DNA from: Pachyseris speciosa
Taxonomy: Eukaryota > Cnidaria > Anthozoa > Scleractinia > Pachyseridae
DNA: 64,000 nt
Direction: 5' to 3'
Assembly: GCA_016490735.1 (NCBI GenBank)
Contig: JAEMWC010000254.1
Coordinates: 288,501 to 352,500, forward strand
Shown here: positions 44,637-52,333 of the stretch, piece by piece
How the letters are laid out: the number at the start of each line of letters is the position of its first letter
Position numbering within the stretch: position 1 is the first letter of the stretch
Notes under the pieces: model-generated
Told to the model about the DNA's origin: nothing
What the model saw: the letters and a program-made list of their open reading frames with translations, nothing else
The model's database searches: none
Made by a program: the position numbers and the translations under genes

Positions 44637-45509
44637 TTATAATATGTCTTTTAAATCCTTGAACGGGATCCAACTGTTAAATTCGTCACTGTAACCCTTC
44701 CACTTCACCAAAGCTTGTTTCTTCTTGTAATCTCTGCGAATGACTTTATCAATACGGAATACATCCTGTCTGGCTTTCAATAATTCAGCTTCATAAAAAC
44801 TCCCTTGTATTTCTTCATCGTTGAGATCTTTTAGTTTGTAAGTGACTGGATTAGTGTATTGGATCTTATCAACTGTAAACACTTCTTCAGTCCAATTTGG
44901 TGTATAGCCCTTGTCGAACACATTCCGTTTATACTTGGATATTCGGACCTTGTCACCTATTTTAAATTTTGGTTTCTGTTTTAATGTTTTCATATCACCA
45001 TACAAATTGAAGTAAACAGTTCCTTCATTCCTCTTATCAGATGCTTCAACGGGTGTCATCTTTGTGCTTGAATGTTTGGTATTATTATACTGTTTCACTA
45101 ATTTTGGTAACATGTCTAAATACTGTGTATTACCTTGAACAGTGAACTGCTTCCACATTTTGGATTTAATTGTTCGATTCCATCTTTCAACTACTGATGA
45201 TTTCTCTTCATTCTCAGTTGAGTACATCTGTACACTATGTTTCTCTAGCAAGTCCTTCAAGTGTTTGTTGTAAAACTCTTTTCCCTTGTCGACCCATAAA
45301 TACTGTGGTTTTCTACCTTCCTTGAATATTAATTTGAATGCTTCAGTGACAGATTCACCTTTCTTATCCTTCAATGGGACAATCCAACCATATTTGCTGA
45401 AGACATCAATAACCATAAGAAGATATCGATAACCTTTATTCCATTTACTGAACTGTTGCATTTCAACTAGATCACTTGCCCATATTTCATCAATTTTATT
45501 TACAATCAC
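44637..45509 (-). CDS. int: Polinton integrase (rve core plus chromodomain)
   Basis: DDE integrase that inserts the element. The core residues are D in WASDLV, D in LWVDKGKEF (with DVFSKYGWIVPLKDKKG before it) and E in EEKSSVVERWNRTIKSKMW. After an SH3-like segment (KPKFKIGDKVRISKYK) a C-terminal chromodomain (DKVIRRDYKKKQALVKWKGY) may guide target choice. The nominal start at 45509 is GTG; the frame is open back to about 45650 (NWQEKLADELHAPIKRNF is typical Polinton integrase sequence) but contains no ATG before a stop, and it overlaps the end of the PLA2-like gene. The true start is therefore unclear: overlap, recoding or splicing. A zinc HHCC domain is not seen. Confidence 0.9.
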   Translation of the reverse strand: MIVNKIDEIWASDLVEMQQFSKWNKGYRYLLMVIDVFSKYGWIVPLKDKKGESVTEAFKLIFKEGRKPQYLWVDKGKEFYNKHLKDLLEKHSVQMYSTENEEKSSVVERWNRTIKSKMWKQFTVQGNTQYLDMLPKLVKQYNNTKHSSTKMTPVEASDKRNEGTVYFNLYGDMKTLKQKPKFKIGDKVRISKYKRNVFDKGYTPNWTEEVFTVDKIQYTNPVTYKLKDLNDEEIQGSFYEAELLKARQDVFRIDKVIRRDYKKKQALVKWKGYSDEFNSWIPFKDLKDIL

Positions 45510-45556
45510 ACGCCGCCGAGTGAAATTTCGTTTTATGGGTGCATGTAATTCATCAG

Positions 45557-46195
45557 CTAGTTTTTCTTGCCAGTTTTCTTCACTCGACGGCTTTTTCCGT
45601 TTTTTGAAACACCGAGACCAAGTTTCTGTTTTTTGTCGATTAAGAATCTAGCTGTTTGACCCCATTTTGGCATCTCACCATATGGTATTTGATCTAGTGA
45701 CTCGACCATTGTTCTATCACAATCGCCTTTATTTTTTCCCATATCATAACAAATATCGTGGTAAGCTGCTATTTCATCCACCTTATTGTAAGGTTGTACA
45801 TTCCATTTCAAGACCTCGCCAGTATTTGGATCATATTCCAACTGCTCATGCAATGGATTGTATGGTCCCATATATTTATATTTACTTGGTGTCCAACCAC
45901 TTTTCGGTTTAGGAAGCTTGCCAATAACCTTATGAATGTCAATAGCACCGCCATAATCTAATCCTTTGATATCTGTTTTGTAACGAATATTTGGTCTCAC
46001 TTTTGTTGAGAGTTGTTTCAAAGCTTCTGACCCAACCTTTGTGATTGCAGGCTTTGCGAGGGAAAGTCCTTTGTCAATTAATTTCTTTTGCAGCTTTGGA
46101 TTTCTCATTGCTTCTGATGCATAATATCTACCCATTTCAACACCCTTCTTCGCTAAATAAGGGACTCCATGTTCCAAAAATCCTGTTAGCGCCAT
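45557..46195 (-). CDS. PLA2-like (parvovirus VP1-type) protein
   Basis: 212 residues from ATG 46195. The centre has KYMGPYNPLHEQLEYDPNTG and DEIAAYHDICYDMGKNKGDC, where Y-x-G-P-x-N and H-D-x-x-Y are the calcium-binding loop and catalytic His-Asp of phospholipase A2-like domains in parvovirus VP1 and adintoviruses. In those families the domain helps the particle cross endosomal membranes; that role here is inferred. The C-terminus is basic (KSRRVKKTGKKN). It overlaps the integrase frame by about 90 nt. Confidence 0.82.
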   Translation of the reverse strand: MALTGFLEHGVPYLAKKGVEMGRYYASEAMRNPKLQKKLIDKGLSLAKPAITKVGSEALKQLSTKVRPNIRYKTDIKGLDYGGAIDIHKVIGKLPKPKSGWTPSKYKYMGPYNPLHEQLEYDPNTGEVLKWNVQPYNKVDEIAAYHDICYDMGKNKGDCDRTMVESLDQIPYGEMPKWGQTARFLIDKKQKLGLGVSKNGKSRRVKKTGKKN

Positions 46196-46239
46196 ATCTG
46201 CGGCCGAATCTAGTATGCCCGCCCCTTCAGACGGGCTAT

Positions 46240-46398
46240 TCAGTTTCCCCGATTTCTGACAAATTTAGTCTTTGTGATTCCACATTCAGCACAAGTACAT
46301 TTCATAACAGTTCGACCATTTTTAGTCTTCTGATATCTTTCACTTCCTGGTACACATTCAGTGACTTTCTTCTGTTTAACACAATATGATTTTACCAT
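46240..46398 (-). CDS. Small zinc-ribbon protein (DUF5679-like)
   Basis: 52 residues: MVKSYCVKQKKVTEC, then TKNGRTVMKCTCAECGITKT and KFV. The C...C...C-x-C-x2-C pattern and the Y-C-V-K opening match the short DUF5679-type proteins found in Polintons and adintoviruses. The start is preceded by TCTAACCAATATGTATAATG, the recurring start-proximal motif of this element. It ends 44 bases before the PLA2-like gene, reading the same way. Confidence 0.72.
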   Translation of the reverse strand: MVKSYCVKQKKVTECVPGSERYQKTKNGRTVMKCTCAECGITKTKFVRNRGN

Positions 46399-46840
46399 TA
46401 TACATATTGGTTAGATATTTTCTTTGTCTAGTAGTTAAATCGACATACATTTCCACTAAGTTTGTCATAGAATACTGTTATATTATCCAAAGTGCATTTG
46501 ATTACAACTCGCAAACCAATCAATCTATTGACAACTATTATAACAAATATATTAACATCATCAATTATTTCGAATTCTATCATACTTTTATGTTAGATAG
46601 AAATTTATTAAATCTTTTATCATCAAATAATATTGTTAATATCATAGTACAAACACCATTGTTTACTCAATAACGGATCTCTAATACGCATTGATTCATT
46701 GAAACAATTCTTTTTCTCCATTTGAGCAGGTATCTCCTGTCCTGATGGATCAAAGTATTCTTTCTCATTATAGCACGCGTAATATTTGCCGACTTTTATT
46801 ATCCACTGTTTTTGTTTAACTTAACAGACATACATATACA
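46399..46840 (-). other. AT-rich gap with a short open frame lacking a start
   Basis: Minus-strand codons from 46820 to 46623 stay open and code for a plausible peptide (KVGKYYACYNEKEYFDPSGQ, then QWCLYYD), but a stop lies just upstream and the first ATG is at 46721, leaving 32 residues. It may be a decayed small gene. The plus-strand frame 46386-46673 is low-complexity and not believed. Confidence 0.3.
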
Positions 46841-47209
46841 TTACATATTTTTGAAATAATTGATTATGAATCTGTGATTGACTCTTGTGTCTGTTGGATC
46901 AAATTCAGCATTATGTATTGTATTAAGAATGGATCTGTCTTTTTGTCTCTCAAGAAGATAGTACAAACACCAATATCCACATAATACTGATTCCCTTTCT
47001 TGTATCTCATCACCAGAGTATTCAAGTTGTTTACCGCTTGCAGCCATGTATTTCTTTACTTCTGTTGGCATCATTAAACCGAAAGAGTCGAAGTATTCAC
47101 AGTATTTATCATTTTTGAAATTCCTATAACAAACCCAATGAGTACCAGGTCCAATTTTGGAATCAAGATTGACTATCCCACATTCATTCTTTTTTATTTG
47201 TCTCGGCAT
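46841..47209 (-). CDS. pro: Adenain-like cysteine protease
   Basis: This is the maturation protease of Polintons and adenoviruses. The catalytic set is visible: H in GPGTHWVCYRN, D in CEYFDSFGLMMP, and C in ESVLCGYWCLYYL. The nominal ATG at 47209 follows conserved sequence: the frame upstream continues with NWVKQLGIKHFRGVFSRDN, which matches the N-terminal strand of the family. It then stays open through about 47360 without an ATG, into the end of the preceding gene at its A14 run (T14 at 47365-47378 on the plus strand). The real protein is probably about 165-170 residues, made by a start I cannot see or by slippage on the A run. Confidence 0.85.
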   Translation of the reverse strand: MPRQIKKNECGIVNLDSKIGPGTHWVCYRNFKNDKYCEYFDSFGLMMPTEVKKYMAASGKQLEYSGDEIQERESVLCGYWCLYYLLERQKDRSILNTIHNAEFDPTDTRVNHRFIINYFKNM

Positions 47210-47345
47210 ATTGTCTCTTGAAAATACTCCTCTAAAATGTTTTATTCCAAGTTGTTTAACCCAATTGATTAAATCAAAGTTGGATAAGGGTTTATTTACA
47301 AAATGGTTCCTAGTATGGGGATTGAATTGAATGGACTGTTTTTGC

Positions 47346-48146
47346 CTAGTAGAAGTCCTTTTCCTTTTTTTTTTTTTTCATTCCATAACCGATTGGGTTA
47401 TTCCATGTACCAAAAACAGGAGGAGATTGCCATGGAATCATAGCATGTTTCCCACCACTTTTATTTTTTGCAATGGAATCTGGAACATGAACAGGTATTG
47501 ACCGTCTTGGACGGCTGCTTTCAACATGCAAACCTTTTCCAGTTAATTTTCTGATTGCTTCTATAGCCAAAGGAATTCCAATGCTGGCGAGTATTGTTCC
47601 AATACCCTTTCCAGTCTGCGCTTTTGTTGGTTTTATAACAACGTCTCCACCATACTGCATTTTTTGGATAACATCAGCCATCTGTCTCGTATTCAATAAA
47701 TTTCCTACATTAAATAATTGGGATAAATTGGCATTAGGAATAAGAAATCCTCCTTTTTGTTTCTTTCCAAATAGTTTATCAATGCCGAGACTTGCTAATG
47801 AAGAAAGAGCACCTGTAGCCAATGCTGGAGCCGCTTTAGCTACTGCTTTACCTGCATAAGGCAATAGTCTTGTTCCAAGTGAAAAAAGACTGGACCAAAG
47901 AGAACCTCCTTCTTGGACTGATTTTCTGATCTGTGCTTTGGATATCTTTACATCAGCACCTGTTCCATTTCTCTGTGATTTGGCTAATTTTTTTATCTGT
48001 GTTTTTGTCAACATCATTTGATCACCTCCAGTGAGATCTCCATGTGCGAGTCTCAATGTTACCGGTGAATTTGTTTGTATAGCTTTTGCAAGCCTTTGCT
48101 TCTGACTGTTTGAAAGTCTTACTCCATGAGGATGATAAGTAGTCAT
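47346..48146 (-). CDS. Ala/Gly-rich basic protein, core or pX-like
   Basis: 266 residues, basic and rich in Gly, Lys and Ala. A hydrophobic stretch LPYAGKAVAKAAPALATGAL is followed by a GG site (KQKGGFLIPNANL) and a later GRPRR-like SRPRRSIPV. Members of this family in adintoviruses resemble adenovirus core or membrane-lytic proteins (pX, pVI) and carry protease-type GG sites. LTGGDQ, VQEGGS and QKGGF here could be such sites. It lies directly before the protease and after the capsid gene. Its last codons are a lysine run (A14). Confidence 0.65.
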   Translation of the reverse strand: MTTYHPHGVRLSNSQKQRLAKAIQTNSPVTLRLAHGDLTGGDQMMLTKTQIKKLAKSQRNGTGADVKISKAQIRKSVQEGGSLWSSLFSLGTRLLPYAGKAVAKAAPALATGALSSLASLGIDKLFGKKQKGGFLIPNANLSQLFNVGNLLNTRQMADVIQKMQYGGDVVIKPTKAQTGKGIGTILASIGIPLAIEAIRKLTGKGLHVESSRPRRSIPVHVPDSIAKNKSGGKHAMIPWQSPPVFGTWNNPIGYGMKKKKKEKDFY

Positions 48147-48209
48147 ATAATATATGTTTATACTAAATTGTATTTAATACAAACAATCATTTAATTTAAT
48201 TTATTTAAT

Positions 48210-49496
48210 TTACATTGATCTCAGAATTAATTTTCCATCAGTCTTTCTCATCTCAATATCCTGCTCATAGAGGACCAATGCATACACACTGTAATCAGCA
48301 TTTGTTGCAGCACTCAAAGTGTATTTGAAAGTCAGTTTTGTCATTCCATCTTTAATATCCTGTTTCTGTTTTGTCAGATCGAAATAAACAAAAGGGAATA
48401 TTGTACCGAAATTGCCCCTGTTGAGAAGGGTACTTTCACTGAAATCGTTTACAGCTTGAACATATTTCAAAACATCTCTAAATACTCTTGTTGGTTCTGT
48501 TGATGGTTTATAACGAAGCTCTGGATAATCATTTCCATTGCCAACCTCAAGATAACAATCAGTCAAAGTTCGGTCATTTGCAACTGAGAATGTGTTATAG
48601 AGAAATTTATTGGCTGTCTGAGATGCATTATTGGCATCATTGATGATGAATACAAAGACATGCCTGGGTTTGTTTATTCCTGTGGAAATACGGAAATTGG
48701 CTGTCTGTTGTCTTGTTGAATTGCCTCTCTCAACCATTTCTCTCATGTAAGTCCACTTTCTGTTGTCAAGATACTTGCTCATGTATAAGGACTTTCCCGC
48801 AGAATTAAAAACAATGCGAGGAACTATTAGCTGGAATTTAGTTAGTACCACACGGCAATCATCAGCAGCTTGCCAAATCAAATTGGCATCACTCTCAAGT
48901 GTCAATTTCACCTCTACTTTTGAGTTAGGCATAAGTTCATCCCAAAAGCTCTTGAAAAAACCGTATCTGTTCAATGCTATCTCTGCATTTACTTTACCGG
49001 CTGCACCATTCAACAGTGCTTTGCGAGCTGCGAAACCTTTGTTATAAGTAGCCTCAGCCTCTCTATCATCAGCATTCCTATTTGTGTCAAGATAGAAGAA
49101 CTCATTGGTTCCCTGACTTACAACATAACCCTGTGAATACTCAAGCAATGACTTAATATTTGTGGCCTGGTTGGCATCTCTGCACTCATAAACATCAAGA
49201 CCATTCATTTTCACATTAATGGTGTTAATAAGAGCGTGAACTGAATTAACAATACCATTTTGATCTGCAGCAGCAATGTGGCCTCCATCTGCAAGCTTTT
49301 TCACAATGAAATCGACATTAAAACGGGCATTATACCAGTCAAATGGTGTAGTCTCTCCACTGTTATCAACAATGAATCGGTAGCCTGTTTTACTCTGATG
49401 AGCATTGTTTGCTACTACAGTATTAAGTGCTGTCTCTAGTTCGAACACTACATCTTCATATCTTTCGATATATTTTGAGTCACGATAGTTTGACAT
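48210..49496 (-). CDS. mcp: Major capsid protein (hexon-like, double jelly roll)
   Basis: 428 residues from ATG 49496, a usual length for Polinton/adintovirus hexons. Recognisable parts are ELETALNTVVANNAHQSKTG near the N-terminus, TTPFDWYNARFNVDFIVKKL, KMNGLDVYECRDANQATNIK and the mid-protein RYGFFKSFWDELMPNSKVEV. The C-terminal part ends YALVLYEQDIEMRKTDGKLI. The TTPFDWYNA and LLNRGNFGTIFPFVYFDLT segments are family hallmarks. The frame is intact. The start follows TCTAACACAATAATATATG. Confidence 0.87.
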   Translation of the reverse strand: MSNYRDSKYIERYEDVVFELETALNTVVANNAHQSKTGYRFIVDNSGETTPFDWYNARFNVDFIVKKLADGGHIAAADQNGIVNSVHALINTINVKMNGLDVYECRDANQATNIKSLLEYSQGYVVSQGTNEFFYLDTNRNADDREAEATYNKGFAARKALLNGAAGKVNAEIALNRYGFFKSFWDELMPNSKVEVKLTLESDANLIWQAADDCRVVLTKFQLIVPRIVFNSAGKSLYMSKYLDNRKWTYMREMVERGNSTRQQTANFRISTGINKPRHVFVFIINDANNASQTANKFLYNTFSVANDRTLTDCYLEVGNGNDYPELRYKPSTEPTRVFRDVLKYVQAVNDFSESTLLNRGNFGTIFPFVYFDLTKQKQDIKDGMTKLTFKYTLSAATNADYSVYALVLYEQDIEMRKTDGKLILRSM

Positions 49497-49746
49497 ATAT
49501 TATTGTGTTAGATAAAAATTTGATTTTACGAGGTCGACCTCTCTTTCTTTTGATTAAACCACCAGTCTGGCTCACACTCTCAGTTCCACTCTTTCTCTTT
49601 TTCAAAAGTTCTATGATTTTGTCACCAGCTTTTTTGCCAGCATGTTCACCAATTGTTGTTGCTGCTTTTTTTCCAGCTGTTTTGATCATATCAGTCACAA
49701 TACCTTCACCATGTTGTTCATATTTTTTAAACTCAAACCGTTTCAT
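49480..49746 (-). CDS. Small basic AT-hook protein
   Basis: 88 residues: an amphipathic, Ala/Gly/Lys-rich first half (TAGKKAATTIGEHAGKKAGD) and an AT hook KRKRGRPRKIKF near the end. The stop overlaps the start region of the capsid gene by 17 bp. DNA condensation or packaging is a reasonable guess but unproven. The ATG at 49746 follows CCTAATAGTATATG. Confidence 0.65.
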   Translation of the reverse strand: MKRFEFKKYEQHGEGIVTDMIKTAGKKAATTIGEHAGKKAGDKIIELLKKRKSGTESVSQTGGLIKRKRGRPRKIKFLSNTIIYVKLS

Positions 49747-49759
49747 ATACTATTAGGTT

Positions 49760-50545
49760 TTATAATTCTGTCTCTCTCAAGAATAACTCAATATACCAAT
49801 CTATCCCATTTAAATCGACTGGAGCTCTAGAAGAATCAGTGACATAAAAACGTATTGAGCTGATTGTATGTGTTGAGACTGGATTCCATGAAAGAAAACG
49901 AGGTTTGTAAGTGAAAGGTAAACTTCTAACGAGATCTGTGACAGGAATAACAGCGATTGTATTTGTGCTATTTCCATCAACAATGCTATCTGTCACCAAA
50001 TCACAATTGATATAAATTTCATCTACACTTCTTGTGATATCAGGTAGATTTGTTCCATATTCTGTGGCTGGAACTAATTTTGAATCGAAACCGATAAGTT
50101 TTCTGAAATTCTGATTTCTCAGATCCACTCGATAGTTTTCTTTAAGTTCAATCAAAATGCGATATGTTGACAAAACGAAATAAATGTTAATACCATACTT
50201 GTATTTTTTTTCATCTGTTTCATCTGGATTAAGTCTTTGGTTTTTTTTTTCCATGAATTTATGAATGTAATCATCGATATCGTCATATGAATACATACCA
50301 TTGACGAATTTCACTGTGAACCAGTTTGCACCTCCATCAATACTGTATTTTATTTCATTATTGTCATAAATATCTCTGATATTGTACCAACTGTATGTCA
50401 TATTGATGACATTCACAGCCATTTCATATTTTAAATCATTCGTTAATTTAAGAGGTGAATTAAATCTTTTTTCAAAATCATGACTCTTACTGACACCAAT
50501 TTTGTCTCTGTTTTTACTGTTGAATCGTAATGAAATTTCTGTCAT
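49760..50545 (-). CDS. penton: Minor capsid protein (penton-like, single jelly roll)
   Basis: 261 residues from ATG 50545. FNSKNRDKIGVSKSHDFEKR opens the protein; KYEMAVNVINMTYSWYNIRD is the typical strand pair; GFDSKLVPATEYGTNLPDIT and DEIYINCDLVTDSIVDG follow. The C-terminal WYIELFLRE is usual. This gene places pentamers at the vertices in Polinton-type capsids (family knowledge). The start follows TCTAATGTAAAAGTATATG. Confidence 0.82.
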   Translation of the reverse strand: MTEISLRFNSKNRDKIGVSKSHDFEKRFNSPLKLTNDLKYEMAVNVINMTYSWYNIRDIYDNNEIKYSIDGGANWFTVKFVNGMYSYDDIDDYIHKFMEKKNQRLNPDETDEKKYKYGINIYFVLSTYRILIELKENYRVDLRNQNFRKLIGFDSKLVPATEYGTNLPDITRSVDEIYINCDLVTDSIVDGNSTNTIAVIPVTDLVRSLPFTYKPRFLSWNPVSTHTISSIRFYVTDSSRAPVDLNGIDWYIELFLRETEL

Positions 50546-50551
50546 ATACTT

Positions 50552-51385
50552 TTACATTAGATATTTCATCATTATTTTATTCAACTCACCAGTTTTCAGG
50601 ATTCCCAGTCTGTTCAATGTATGCAATATTTTTGTGAATTCATTTTGAACATTTTTGCTGTTGTTGCCGGCTGAAATAGATCCACCAAGTAACTGTAGTC
50701 TTGAAAGCATGTCACCCAAAAATGCATCCCTTGAACCCATTCCTTTCCCTGTTTTGTATTTGTAAGAAGTTAATATATCATCAATCGTTTCTCTGTATTT
50801 CTTCAAAGTTTGTATTTCTCTGCCTATAGATTCTTTATAATTTGCACTAAAATCTTTTCTTTTTTTCTTTCCTGCTAAACTACGACCTAAAAATAAAGCT
50901 TTTTCCCTTTCCTCGTCAAGTTTTTTTGGGCTGACTTGAGTTAAATCGAATGGTTTCAAAAGATTGTGATTTTTTAATATGATTCTATCATCTTTATTGA
51001 AATTGTTATCGACATCTAAAAAGCTGATTTTCCGATCCTCTTTTTTAGGTGCTTCTTCAGGTGCTTCTTCAGGTGCTTCAATGGCTCCAGGAAGTTCCGT
51101 TCCCATTGTAATAGCTCTTCTATTAGCTTCAATAACATCATCAAGTCCTTTCGTCAAAGCCTGTTGATTCTTTTTCAACTGTTTAATGACTTCATCCTGT
51201 TTTTCGTCGACACTTTCTTTCACACTCTTCTGGACATCAATAGAGGGTTTCAGCAATTCTGATGTTGTATCATATGCATCCTGTTTTCTGTATTCATAAG
51301 TCTTGATAACATCACGAACTTCTCTTGTTTTGTTTCCAGCTTCAATTCCACTTTTAAGAAGCCTTTTCATTCGTTCTATATCCAT
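50552..51385 (-). CDS. Uncharacterised coiled-coil Polinton protein
   Basis: 277 residues from ATG 51385. The first 120 are strongly helical with heptad-like spacing (VQKSVKESVDEKQDEVIKQL, KKNQQALTKGLDDVIEANRR). A short repeat EAPEEAPEEAPKKE follows, then a basic second half (LAGKKKRKDFSANYKESIGR) ending in LHTLNRLGILKTGELNKIMM. Its place between the penton and the packaging ATPase suggests a structural or scaffold role; this is inference. The family is not recognised by name. Confidence 0.7.
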   Translation of the reverse strand: MDIERMKRLLKSGIEAGNKTREVRDVIKTYEYRKQDAYDTTSELLKPSIDVQKSVKESVDEKQDEVIKQLKKNQQALTKGLDDVIEANRRAITMGTELPGAIEAPEEAPEEAPKKEDRKISFLDVDNNFNKDDRIILKNHNLLKPFDLTQVSPKKLDEEREKALFLGRSLAGKKKRKDFSANYKESIGREIQTLKKYRETIDDILTSYKYKTGKGMGSRDAFLGDMLSRLQLLGGSISAGNNSKNVQNEFTKILHTLNRLGILKTGELNKIMMKYLM

Positions 51386-51421
51386 ATACAATTGTGTTAG
51401 ACTAATCTAAACTATTTACAT
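51386..51421. promoter_or_regulatory. Divergent start region between two gene arms
   Basis: Only 36 bp separate the ATG at 51385 (minus) from the ATG at 51422 (plus). Both strands carry TCTAA about 10 bases before TATATG or CATATG (TCTAACACAATTGTATATG leftward, TCTAAACTATTTACATATG rightward). The two motifs lie back to back, sharing TTAGACTAATCTAA. Confidence 0.6.
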
Positions 51422-52060
51422 ATGGAAATCCCTAATTATGATATTCAGGGTTTAAAGAATTCATTCAGACAGTTGTATCCGTATATGCCAAAAGATACAT
51501 TTAGAATGTTATTGGCTGGTAATTCTGGATCTGGAAAGACAACATTGTTCATGCATCTGATTATGGAACCATTGGTTTATTATGATCAGATACATCTTTA
51601 TGCAAAAAATTTAGATCAAGACAAATATCAATATCTTCGGAAAGTAATGGATGAAATAAGCAGTCACATTGGATATCCTGCCTTGGTTTGCAGTCAAGAA
51701 GAGATATTGCCAGTTGAACAAATAAAAAACACAGATTTGCAGCGATTGGTTGTTTTTGATGATTTTGTCACTGATAAAAAACAAGATCAAATCATAAGCT
51801 ATTTCATTCAAGGGAGACACAAGAACTGTTCAGTCATATATCTCACACAATCATTCTATGGCTGTCCAAAATCAATCAGACTCAATTGCAGTCACTTCTG
51901 CCTTTATGATTTCCCATCCTCAAGAGAAAGGAACTTGATTGCACAGGAGCTTGGAATCGACAAGAAGAAATACATTGAAGCAACCAAGAAACCATATTCC
52001 TTCTGTTATGTCGACAAGCCAATGAAAACAATCAAGAGAAATTTTTATGGTGCAGTTTAA
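51422..52060 (+). CDS. atp: FtsK/HerA-type genome packaging ATPase
   Basis: 212 residues. Walker A is LLAGNSGSGKTTLFMHL and Walker B is RLVVFDDFVTD; IYLTQSFYGCPKSIRLNC is the sensor region typical of A32-like packaging ATPases of Polintons and large DNA viruses. It pumps the genome into the capsid (family knowledge). First gene of the rightward arm. The length is usual. Confidence 0.92.
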   Translation: MEIPNYDIQGLKNSFRQLYPYMPKDTFRMLLAGNSGSGKTTLFMHLIMEPLVYYDQIHLYAKNLDQDKYQYLRKVMDEISSHIGYPALVCSQEEILPVEQIKNTDLQRLVVFDDFVTDKKQDQIISYFIQGRHKNCSVIYLTQSFYGCPKSIRLNCSHFCLYDFPSSRERNLIAQELGIDKKKYIEATKKPYSFCYVDKPMKTIKRNFYGAV

Positions 52061-52076
52061 TCTAATCTAATATTAT

Positions 52077-52316
52077 ATGGCAATCAATAATTTTCAAAAT
52101 CCAGAAAAACAGGAGAATCCCAGAACAGAAAGAATCGAAAAATTGATCAAACCTGACGCTGCTGTTAAAACACCATTTGAAATCGCTGAAAAAATCAAAA
52201 TGGAAGTATATAGGAGGACACAAAAAGTATTGAAAAACAATAAGAGACTACCTGTCATCTATGAAACCATACCACCTAAATTCTCGGAAGATGAAAGCAG
52301 TGATGAAGAAAATTAA
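52077..52316 (+). CDS. Small hydrophilic protein, unknown
   Basis: 79 residues with an acidic tail (FSEDESSDEEN), no membrane segment and no known motif. The start follows TCTAATATTATATG directly; the stop is 17 bp before the next gene. It is conserved in position between ATPase and fibre genes only as far as this window shows. Confidence 0.6.
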   Translation: MAINNFQNPEKQENPRTERIEKLIKPDAAVKTPFEIAEKIKMEVYRRTQKVLKNNKRLPVIYETIPPKFSEDESSDEEN

Positions 52317-52333
52317 TCTAACAAGATGATATA

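Noticed and set aside
46386..46673. Plus-strand frame of 95 residues in the Polinton gap
   Set aside because: Low-complexity AT-rich translation, opposite to neighbours, no motif.
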